A stretch of DNA of 7,551 nucleotides. Source: Rhodobacteraceae bacterium UBA6273. Lineage in GTDB: Bacteria > Pseudomonadota > Alphaproteobacteria > Rhodobacterales > Rhodobacteraceae. Where the stretch lies: contig DJUV01000264.1 in the NCBI GenBank assembly GCA_002440625.1, positions 1 to 7,551 of the forward strand, written 5' to 3'. Shown here piece after piece: positions 1 to 5,188 of this stretch (position 1 is its first letter; the number at the start of each line of letters is the position of its first letter). Made by a program: the position numbers and the translations under genes. Below the pieces are notes generated by a model. It had not been told where the DNA came from and did not search any database. It saw only the letters and a program-made list of their open reading frames with translations.

Positions 1-162
1 GCCTATCACACCTTCGGCGGCTGGAAGAAATCGGGCTTCGGCGACCTGAACCAGCACGGGCCGGACGGCTTCCGCTTCTACACCCGGACCAAGACCGTGA
101 CCGCGCGCTGGCCCTCGGGCATCAAGGAAGGCGGCGAGTTCAACTTCAAGGCCATGGACTGA
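1..162 (+). CDS. mmsA: Methylmalonate-semialdehyde dehydrogenase (CoA-acylating), C-terminal end, 5' truncated by window edge
   Basis: Frame 1 is open from the first base and gives 53 residues before TGA at 160-162. The fragment begins [15 protein letters not shown], runs through [13 protein letters not shown] and ends EFNFKAMD. This is the C-terminal signature of the aldehyde dehydrogenase superfamily member MmsA, which oxidises methylmalonate semialdehyde to propionyl-CoA with NAD and CoA at the end of valine (and thymine) degradation in the cytoplasm. The catalytic cysteine and the cofactor-binding region lie outside the window. Downstream genes for the preceding valine steps (ACAD, hydrolase, mmsB) support the assignment over a generic aldehyde dehydrogenase. 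The gene is followed after 22 bp by a strong terminator hairpin, so it appears to end its transcript here rather than continue into the valine operon at 1680. Confidence 0.9.
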   Translation, partial: AYHTFGGWKKSGFGDLNQHGPDGFRFYTRTKTVTARWPSGIKEGGEFNFKAMD

Positions 163-184
163 TCCATCGCTTATGCAAGAACCG

Positions 185-216
185 GGCCGGAGGCAGCAAT
201 GCCTCCGGCCTTCTTC
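185..216 (+). terminator. Intrinsic terminator after mmsA, GCAA tetraloop
   Basis: An 11-bp perfect stem (185-195 pairs with 200-210; arms GGCCGGAGGCA and TGCCTCCGGCC) closes on a GCAA loop at 196-199, a stable GNRA-type tetraloop, and is followed by TTCTTCATT. It sits between the mmsA stop at 162 and the convergent cysteine-cluster gene whose stop is at 215-217. The pyrimidine tract is on the plus-strand side, so it mainly serves mmsA. The same stem read on the minus strand is followed by the weaker tract CGGTTCTT, so some two-way termination is possible. Confidence 0.8.
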
Positions 217-535
217 ATTCCGCTTGCTGGAAAGCCTCGGCCAGCGGCAGCCGGTACTGCCGCGCCTTGCCGCACTCGAAACTTCCCGCCCGCATCCCCC
301 GGCACGCCTCGGGCCGAACCTCGTAGATCGCGCAGACAAGCCGGTTGCCTTCATCACGCCTGAGCTGCGCGCAGTGGCCGTCCTTCATCGCCATGTAGAA
401 CCGGCCCTCCAACTCGGTCAGGGCTTCGGGCGGGATCGGTCGCCCGGTGTCTTCCGGCAGGATGGCGATGTAGCGGTCATGGGACCCAAAGCAGCAGGCG
501 CCGCAGGTGGTGCAATAGGGGTAACTGGCGGGCAA
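215..535 (-). CDS. YkgJ-family cysteine cluster protein (CxxCxxCC)
   Basis: This 106-residue protein carries the N-terminal cluster CTTCGACC (C8, C11, C14, C15) followed by C55, C68, C78 and C88 in the contexts LVCAIYEVRPEACR and GSFEC. That is the pattern of the YkgJ/UPF0153 family (Pfam CxxCxxCC), presumed to bind a zinc ion or an iron-sulfur cluster. The biochemical role of the family is not established and I do not assign one. Length is normal for the short members. The start must be TTG at 533-535: an in-frame TGA lies directly 5' of it (536-538), there is no ATG or GTG codon before the first cysteine, and the next Met is residue 48. No convincing Shine-Dalgarno sequence precedes it, which suggests low expression. 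It is convergent with mmsA and lies downstream of the CTERM gene, from which it is separated by a terminator. Confidence 0.85.
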   Translation of the reverse strand: MPASYPYCTTCGACCFGSHDRYIAILPEDTGRPIPPEALTELEGRFYMAMKDGHCAQLRRDEGNRLVCAIYEVRPEACRGMRAGSFECGKARQYRLPLAEAFQQAE

Positions 536-615
536 TCAATGGACCGAGGCAGGCGCCGGCCAGGGCCGCGTCTTGCCCCCAGCGTTGCGCCATCCGTCAG
601 ATACAGCGCCGACCA

Positions 616-634
616 ATGGCCCGCAACGGGCCAT
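616..634. other. Second hairpin in the 163-bp gap between the cysteine-cluster and CTERM genes
   Basis: ATGGCCCG (616-623) pairs perfectly with CGGGCCAT (627-634) around a 3-nt loop, CAA. Read on the minus strand it comes just after the U-rich tract of the CTERM gene terminator and before the TTG-start gene. It has no T-run on either side, so it is not a clear terminator itself. It may be a back-up structure or part of the leader of the cysteine-cluster gene. The rest of 536-698 shows no gene I can support. Confidence 0.4.
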
Positions 635-638
635 ACCA

Positions 639-675
639 AACGCCCAAAAGAAAACGGGAGGGCATTGCCCTCCCG
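639..675 (-). terminator. Intrinsic terminator of the VPLPA-CTERM gene
   Basis: CGGGAGGGC (655-663) pairs with GCCCTCCCG (667-675) to make a 9-bp stem with a 3-nt loop. On the minus strand it is followed at once by TTTTCTTTT (complement of 646-654), a classic U-tract. It begins 24 bp after the stop codon of the CTERM gene (699-701) and should isolate that gene from the cysteine-cluster gene further along the same strand. Confidence 0.82.
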
Positions 676-698
676 CTTCGTATTCCGTGAGCCTTCCG

Positions 699-1340
699 TC
701 AGGCCTGCCGCTTCTTCCCGCGCAGAGCCGCGAGGCCGCCAAGCGCCCCGATCAGCAAAAGACCAGCCGCAGGGACCGGCACCGGCGCCGGCGGCGGCGT
801 GGTGCCCGGGATTGTGTAGAGAGAGACGTGCGAAATCCCCGGGATCTGGCCGCCGCCGTTCCTGAGGGCCTGCGTCGACCATCCGCCGCCCAGACCGGCG
901 GAGATGTCGAGCAGATACGACACGAAGTTGTTGCCAGCCTTAACGACCAGCATGGCCGCGCCAATGCCCGACCAGCTCGACACCGACCATGTGCCGGTCT
1001 GACCAGTGCCGGCGCCTGAAAGCAGACCGCTGATGCTGCCTCCCGCCGTGATCGAATAGCGGGAGTTGAGCGTCCAGGCGTTGATGCCGAACAGCCCACC
1101 GCCGGCGACAGCAGTATTGACGTTCGTCACGCCATTGCCGACCGTCTTGTCGCTGTCATTTCCGCCGATCGAATTGACGCAGGCCGTCGAGTTCCAGACA
1201 TCGACACCGGTCGTGGACGACGTCCCAAAGACGCAAGACGGCGGCGGCAGCGGAACCGTCTTCGCCTGCAATGCCATTGGGCCGGCCAGAACGGCGAACC
1301 CTGCCAGCGCCGCCGCATGTGCAAACTGAATCAATCTCAT
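699..1340 (-). CDS. Secreted VPLPA-CTERM (PEP-CTERM-like) sorting-domain protein
   Basis: The 213-residue product has three visible parts. Residues 1-26 are a signal peptide (MRLIQFAHAAALAG... to ALQA, cleavage probably before K27). A Gly/Ser/Asn/Thr-rich extracellular middle of about 150 residues holds two cysteines (C36, C54) that could form a disulfide. The tail is a proline-rich spacer, VPVPAAG at 188-193, a hydrophobic segment to about residue 206, then the basic end RGKKRQA. This tripartite tail matches the VPLPA-CTERM class of sorting signals, a PEP-CTERM relative found in Rhodobacterales and thought to be processed by an exosortase (XrtD type). Here VPVPA replaces VPLPA. I chose the ATG at 1338-1340 because GGAG at 1349-1352 lies 8 bp upstream; a longer reading from 1391 would put 17 extra residues before the signal peptide. 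The function of the mature domain is unknown; surface or extracellular-matrix location is inferred from the tail. Confidence 0.85.
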   Translation of the reverse strand: MRLIQFAHAAALAGFAVLAGPMALQAKTVPLPPPSCVFGTSSTTGVDVWNSTACVNSIGGNDSDKTVGNGVTNVNTAVAGGGLFGINAWTLNSRYSITAGGSISGLLSGAGTGQTGTWSVSSWSGIGAAMLVVKAGNNFVSYLLDISAGLGGGWSTQALRNGGGQIPGISHVSLYTIPGTTPPPAPVPVPAAGLLLIGALGGLAALRGKKRQA

Positions 1341-1679
1341 CCCTATCACTCCGCCAAAAAACCGCTCAGGCCCGCCTAATTTGCGCCGCATTTCCGCCCT
1401 TCTTCAAGCCAAATCACCTGAGTCCCGCATGGCGTGTGACGTTTCAACCTGACCTTGTGCGGGGTTTCCCAGTTTGGGACCGACTGTTGCCAAAACGCGA
1501 ATTGCTGTTTCAATCCAACGGCTACCCGGAAGAATCGGCCCCCACCAAGCACCAGCGGCAATGACCAGCCATCCGCGGCGGGGAAGCCTGCCAAATCAGT
1601 GCGGGGAGCCCTTGCAAAACTCCTGAAACAGTTGGAATTTAACACTCGTTCAATTCGAGGCGCTGGAAGGGAAAAGCCG
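1341..1679. other. Divergent intergenic region, no supported gene
   Basis: This 339-bp stretch separates the minus-strand CTERM gene from the plus-strand valine operon and must hold promoters for both. It is visibly less GC-rich than the genes, with patches such as 1491-1520 and 1611-1655. It contains the CTERM ribosome binding site (1349-1352), a small hairpin TCCCA-GTT-TGGGA at 1467-1479, and GGAAGG at 1665-1670, 9 bp before the dehydrogenase ATG. The frame of the dehydrogenase stays open back to an ATG at 1455, but that segment lacks any family similarity and has a Cys/Asn-rich composition unlike coding sequence here. I see no riboswitch or recognisable operator. Confidence 0.6.
1378..1407 (-). 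promoter_or_regulatory. Weak candidate promoter for the CTERM gene
   Basis: Read on the minus strand, TTGAAG (complement of 1402-1407) and CAAATT (complement of 1378-1383) lie 18 bp apart and about 37 bp upstream of the chosen start codon. The -35 box matches the sigma-70 consensus well but the -10 box only partly (3 of 6), so this is a suggestion from spacing and composition only. Confidence 0.22.
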
Positions 1680-2825
1680 ATGGATTTCGCTTTGAGCGAG
1701 GAGCAGGCCGCGATCTTCGACATGGCGCGTGCCTTCGGGGCGGAACATGTCGCTCCCTTCGCCCGCGATTGGGAACGGCAGGGCACGATCCCGAAGGCGC
1801 TTTGGCCGAAGGTGGCGGAGCTTGGCCTTGGCGGCATCTTCGTCAGCGAGGATCACGGCGGGTCGGGCCTCACGCGGCTGGATGCGACGCTGGTGTTCGA
1901 GGCGCTGGCAATGTCCTGCCCGGCGGTGGGATCGTTCCTGTCGATCCACAACATGTGCGGCGGCATGATCGACAGGTTCGGGTCGGAAGAAGCGAAGGCG
2001 AAGTGGCTGCCCGCCCTTTGCACGATGGAGAAGATCTTCTCCTATTGCCTCACCGAACCGGGTTCAGGCTCGGATGCGGCCGCGCTCCGCACAAGGGCGG
2101 AGCGGACTAACGACGGCTGGAAGCTCAATGGTTCCAAGGCCTTCATCTCGGGTGGCGGCTATTCGGACGTCTATGTGGTGATGGTCCGCACCGGCGAGGA
2201 CGGGCCAAAGGGCATCTCCACCGTCATCGTGGAGGACGGTACGCCCGGCCTTTCCTTCGGCGGGCTTGAGGACAAGATGGGCTGGCGCGCGCAGCCAACG
2301 TCGCAGGTCCAGTTCGACGATTGCGTGATCCCCGCCGGGAACCTGCTTGGCGAAGAGGGCAAGGGCTTCAGATATGCAATGGCCGGGCTTGACGGCGGGC
2401 GGCTGAACATCGCGGCCTCGGCCCTTGGCGGGGCGCAGGCGGCCCTTGATGCGACGCTGGCTTATATGGGTGAGCGCAAGGCCTTCGGCAAATCGCTCGA
2501 CCAGTTTCAGGCGCTGCAGTTCCGCCTCGCCGAGTTGGAGGTGAAGCTGCAATCGTCGCGGACCTTTCTCAGGCAGGCGGCATGGAAGCTCGACCGGAAG
2601 GCGCCGGATGCGACGAAGTTCTGCGCCATGGCCAAGCTTCTGGTGACCGACAACGCCTTCGACGTCGCCAACCAGTGCCTGCAACTCCACGGCGGCTACG
2701 GCTATCTGGCCGATTACGGGGTCGAAAAGATCGTCCGCGACCTCCGCGTCCACCAGATCCTCGAAGGCACGAATGAGATCATGCGCATGATCGTCGCCCG
2801 CGCGCTTCTGGCGGAACGCGGCTGA
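1680..2825 (+). CDS. Acyl-CoA dehydrogenase, probably isobutyryl-CoA dehydrogenase
   Basis: The 381-residue protein has the normal ACAD length and order: helical N-terminal domain (from MDFALSEEQ), the FAD/substrate signature LTEPGSGSD at residues 124-132, and the C-terminal helical domain with QLHGGYGY followed by ILEGTNEIMR, in which Glu362 aligns with the catalytic base of the MCAD/SCAD/IBD group. It is a cytoplasmic FAD enzyme that would pass electrons to electron-transfer flavoprotein. The specific substrate, isobutyryl-CoA giving methacrylyl-CoA, is inferred from the next two genes (3-hydroxyisobutyryl-CoA hydrolase and mmsB) and from the IBD-like ILEGTNE context. Another branched or short-chain acyl-CoA cannot be excluded. 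The ATG at 1680 is chosen because the family N-terminus begins there and GGAAGG lies 9 bp upstream. Its stop overlaps the next start in TGATG. Confidence 0.9.
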   Translation: MDFALSEEQAAIFDMARAFGAEHVAPFARDWERQGTIPKALWPKVAELGLGGIFVSEDHGGSGLTRLDATLVFEALAMSCPAVGSFLSIHNMCGGMIDRFGSEEAKAKWLPALCTMEKIFSYCLTEPGSGSDAAALRTRAERTNDGWKLNGSKAFISGGGYSDVYVVMVRTGEDGPKGISTVIVEDGTPGLSFGGLEDKMGWRAQPTSQVQFDDCVIPAGNLLGEEGKGFRYAMAGLDGGRLNIAASALGGAQAALDATLAYMGERKAFGKSLDQFQALQFRLAELEVKLQSSRTFLRQAAWKLDRKAPDATKFCAMAKLLVTDNAFDVANQCLQLHGGYGYLADYGVEKIVRDLRVHQILEGTNEIMRMIVARALLAERG

Positions 2826-3865
2826 TGGGCGACATCTACATCCGCAAGGATGGCCGCGCCGGGCGGATCACGTTGACCCGGCCCAAGGCGCTGAACGCCC
2901 TGACCTACGAGATGTGCATGGCGATCGACGCCGCGCTCATCGGTTGGAAGGACGATCCCGACATTGCGCTGATCCTGATCGACGCCGAGGGCGAGCGCGC
3001 CTTTTCCGCCGGCGGTGACATTGCCGAGATGTATGCGACGGGGACGACAGGCGACTTCGCCTATGGCCGCAGGTTCTGGGCCGACGAATACCGCATGAAC
3101 GCGCGGATCGCCGAATACGGGATGCCGGTCGTCAGCTTCCTGCAGGGCTTCACCATGGGCGGAGGCGTCGGCGTCGGCTGTCACGGCAGTCACCGCATCG
3201 TCGGTGAAAGCGCCCAGATCGCCATGCCGGAATGCGGCATCGGCCTTGTGCCCGACGTGGGCGGCAGCTTCATCCTGGCGACGGCGCCGGGTCATCTCGG
3301 CGAATACATCGGCACCACCGGCGCGCGGCTTGGCCCGGCGGACGCGATGCTTGCGGGGTTTGCCGATTTCTTCGTGCCGGAAACGGAATGGGAGGCGCTG
3401 AAGCCCATCCTGATCGAGACCGGCGATGCCGGAGAGATCGCTAGCTTTGCGCATCAGCCGCCCGAGGGCAGGCTTGCGACCCTCCGCCCCGAGATCGACG
3501 CGCATTTCGGCGCGGGTTCGCTCGCCGCCATTGCCCGGTCGCTTGCCGCCTCCCCCACTGCATTCGCGACTGAGGCGCTGAAGGCACTCGCCCGCGCCTC
3601 CCCGCTCTCTGCCGCCTCATGCATCGCGATCATCCGGCGTCTGCGCGACGATCCGACGCTGCGCGCGGCGCTCGATCTGGAGTACCGCTTCACCTACCGG
3701 TCCCTTTCTGAAGCGGATTTCCTTGAAGGCATCCGCGCCCAGATCATCGACAAGGACCGCAACCCGCGCTGGCGCCATGCCGGGCCGGAGGCGGTGGAAA
3801 TGCAGGACGTAGACCACATGCTCGCCTCTCTTGGGGATGCGGCACTGACATTCGCGGAGGATTGA
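2825..3865 (+). CDS. 3-hydroxyisobutyryl-CoA hydrolase (enoyl-CoA hydratase/isomerase superfamily)
   Basis: This 346-residue crotonase-fold protein is longer than a hydratase (about 260) and matches the HIBCH subgroup. FSAGGDI (60-66) and MGGG (111-114) form the CoA/oxyanion-hole region. MPECGIGLVPDVGG (134-147) holds Glu136 and Asp144, with the 8-residue spacing of the catalytic pair in HIBCH. The subgroup C-terminal region with IDKDRNPRW is also present. It would hydrolyse 3-hydroxyisobutyryl-CoA to free 3-hydroxyisobutyrate, the substrate of the next enzyme. The start ATG shares its A with the dehydrogenase stop (TGATG), which indicates translational coupling; there is only a weak GCGGAA upstream. 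Some proteins of this type are simply annotated enoyl-CoA hydratase, but length, motifs and the mmsB neighbour favour the hydrolase. Confidence 0.9.
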   Translation: MGDIYIRKDGRAGRITLTRPKALNALTYEMCMAIDAALIGWKDDPDIALILIDAEGERAFSAGGDIAEMYATGTTGDFAYGRRFWADEYRMNARIAEYGMPVVSFLQGFTMGGGVGVGCHGSHRIVGESAQIAMPECGIGLVPDVGGSFILATAPGHLGEYIGTTGARLGPADAMLAGFADFFVPETEWEALKPILIETGDAGEIASFAHQPPEGRLATLRPEIDAHFGAGSLAAIARSLAASPTAFATEALKALARASPLSAASCIAIIRRLRDDPTLRAALDLEYRFTYRSLSEADFLEGIRAQIIDKDRNPRWRHAGPEAVEMQDVDHMLASLGDAALTFAED

Positions 3866-3867
3866 CC

Positions 3868-4740
3868 ATGAAGATCGCATTCATCGGACTTGGCAACATG
3901 GGCGGCCCGATGGCACGGAACGTCGCCGCCGCCGGGCATCAGGTTACGGGCTTTGACACCCACGCGCCGATGCCGGACGGCGTTGTCGGCGCAATCAGCG
4001 CGGCGGGCGCGGTGAAGGAGGCCGAGGTCGTCATCACCATGCTGCCGAACGGCGCCATTCTGCGCGCCGTTGCCGCCGAGGTTTTCCCGGCAATGACCAG
4101 GGGCGCGGTCCTTTGCGATTGCTCGACCGTCGATGTTGAAAGCGCCCGCGCCGTGGCCGATCAGGCGGCGAAGGCCGGGCTTCTGGCCATCGACGCACCG
4201 GTATCCGGCGGTGTTGGTGGTGCGGCGGCAGGCACCCTGACCTTCATGGCCGGCGGCACGGATCAGGCCTTCGCCATCGTCAGCCCACTTTTCGACATCA
4301 TGGGCCAGAAGGCCGTCCATTGCGGCACTTCCGGTGCCGGGCAAGCCGCCAAGATCTGCAACAACATGATCCTCGGCGTGACCATGATCGCAACATGCGA
4401 GGCCTTTGCGCTGGCCGACAAGCTCGGCCTCGACCGGCAGAAGATGTTCGACGTGGTCTCTACCTCTTCGGGCTACAGCTGGTCGATGAACGCCTATTGC
4501 CCGGCCCCCGGCGTCGGCCCGAAATCGCCCGCCGACAACGGCTACAAGCCGGGCTTCGCCGCCGAACTTATGCTGAAGGACCTGCGCCTCAGCCAGCAGG
4601 CGGCAGCGGGTGTCGATGCCGACACGCCGATGGGCCAGCTTGCCGCACTCCTCTACGAAACCTTCGTGGAAGAGGAGGATGGCCGCGGGATGGATTTCTC
4701 GGCGATGCTGCCGAGATTCGAAAAACGCCAGCGCGGCTGA
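3868..4740 (+). CDS. mmsB: 3-hydroxyisobutyrate dehydrogenase
   Basis: The product has 290 residues, the usual length. It begins with a Rossmann nucleotide-binding motif, IGLGNMG (residues 6-12). It continues with the substrate-binding DAPVSGG (109-115, Ser113) and the catalytic-lysine helix GAGQAAKICNN with Lys162 and Asn165/166. GYKPGF and the LKDL segment (Lys237, Asp238) follow near the C-terminus. These are the family landmarks of beta-hydroxyacid dehydrogenases, and the subtype is set by its operon. It oxidises 3-hydroxyisobutyrate to methylmalonate semialdehyde with NAD(P), feeding MmsA. The ATG at 3868 is preferred over an in-frame TTG six bases earlier, because GGAGG (3856-3860) lies 7 bp before it. 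Only 2 bp separate it from the hydrolase stop, so the three genes form one operon. No clear terminator follows, so read-through to the gene at 4818 is possible. Confidence 0.92.
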   Translation: MKIAFIGLGNMGGPMARNVAAAGHQVTGFDTHAPMPDGVVGAISAAGAVKEAEVVITMLPNGAILRAVAAEVFPAMTRGAVLCDCSTVDVESARAVADQAAKAGLLAIDAPVSGGVGGAAAGTLTFMAGGTDQAFAIVSPLFDIMGQKAVHCGTSGAGQAAKICNNMILGVTMIATCEAFALADKLGLDRQKMFDVVSTSSGYSWSMNAYCPAPGVGPKSPADNGYKPGFAAELMLKDLRLSQQAAAGVDADTPMGQLAALLYETFVEEEDGRGMDFSAMLPRFEKRQRG

Positions 4741-4793
4741 ATTCCGCCGGATCACGCGAAATTCGGAACCCTTCCCTGCCGTCGTCGGTTATG

Positions 4794-4808
4794 CCTTCGA
4801 CTCGAAGG
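4794..4808 (+). promoter_or_regulatory. Inverted repeat overlapping the Shine-Dalgarno of the first RcnB-like gene
   Basis: CCTTCGA (4794-4800) and TCGAAGG (4802-4808) are perfect inverted arms around C4801. The right arm contains the AAGG of the Shine-Dalgarno AAGGAG (4805-4810), which lies 7 bp before the ATG at 4818. As RNA it could fold into a 5-bp stem (4794-4798 with 4804-4808) and a 5-nt loop that hides part of the ribosome binding site. As DNA it could be a short operator. A chance palindrome is also possible. Confidence 0.4.
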
Positions 4809-4817
4809 AGAATTCAG

Positions 4818-5165
4818 ATGATCGACCGTCGCAATCTTCTGCTTTTGCCTGCCGTTCTGGCCGCTGTCTCGGTCGGCGGCAGGGTGGAGGCGAAGAACAA
4901 GCACTGCCCGCCCGGTCTCGCCAAGAAATCCCCCGCCTGCGTACCGCCGGGCCAGGCGAAGAAGCGACGCTATCGCTATCCGGAGCGCGGCGACCGGATC
5001 GACAGCTACGAATACGACTGGCTGCGTGACTACGATCGCTACGGCCTGCCGCGCCTGCCGCGTGGACAGCGTTACTACGTGGTCGGCGACCGCATCTACC
5101 GGGTCAACCAGGACACCTACGAGATACTAGATTTCGTGCGCGCCCTTGGTTCGATCCTCAACTGA
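4818..5165 (+). CDS. Small secreted RcnB-like protein (paralogue 1)
   Basis: The 115-residue protein has an N-terminal signal peptide (residues 1-25, RRNLLLLPAVLAAVSVGG to VEA). A tandem motif follows, CPPGLAKK (30-37) and CVPPGQAKK (41-49), then a Tyr/Arg-rich stretch. It ends in a small C-terminal domain, DRYGL (73-77) ... YYVVGDRIYRV ... YEIL. This tail resembles the RcnB family of periplasmic proteins (named for a protein linked to Ni/Co homeostasis in E. coli); no metal-binding role is evident here. Short proteins of this kind in Rhodobacterales are, as I recall, sometimes labelled excinuclease ABC subunit A; nothing in the sequence supports that. The start has AAGGAG 7 bp upstream. The gene lies 77 bp after mmsB and may be co-transcribed or have its own promoter. 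Confidence 0.8.
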   Translation: MIDRRNLLLLPAVLAAVSVGGRVEAKNKHCPPGLAKKSPACVPPGQAKKRRYRYPERGDRIDSYEYDWLRDYDRYGLPRLPRGQRYYVVGDRIYRVNQDTYEILDFVRALGSILN

Positions 5166-5170
5166 CGGCG

Positions 5171-5188
5171 GGGCGGATCACTCCGCCC
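5171..5188. terminator. Hairpin at the convergent junction of RcnB-like 1 and the DUF4105 gene
   Basis: GGGCGGA (5171-5177) pairs with TCCGCCC (5182-5188) around TCAC. It starts 5 bp after one stop codon and spans the stop codon of the opposing gene (5178-5180). Neither side has a T-run, so termination efficiency is uncertain; the position suggests a shared two-way 3' end. Confidence 0.45.

Noticed and set aside
536..742. 68-residue minus-strand frame just upstream of and in frame with the cysteine-cluster gene
   Set aside because: It overlaps the end of the CTERM gene and runs through a strong terminator. It has no family features.
173..1019. Plus-strand frames (230 and 148 residues) across the first minus-strand genes
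   Set aside because: They are Arg/Pro/Ala-rich shadow frames opposite the cysteine-cluster and CTERM genes, whose motifs are clear.
1455..1679. 75-residue N-terminal extension of the acyl-CoA dehydrogenase
   Set aside because: The ACAD family begins at MDFALSEEQ, and GGAAGG lies at proper distance from the ATG at 1680. The extension looks like translated non-coding DNA.
2064..3505. Long minus-strand frames (229 and 263 residues) opposite the ACAD and hydrolase genes
   Set aside because: Both lie antisense to well-supported catalytic genes, have low-complexity compositions and match no family I know.
3694..4755. 353-residue open frame on the minus strand across mmsB
   Set aside because: It is a shadow of the mmsB frame in GC-rich DNA. 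Its translation is His/Arg/Gly-rich with no recognisable motif, while the plus strand has intact mmsB motifs and a good ribosome binding site.
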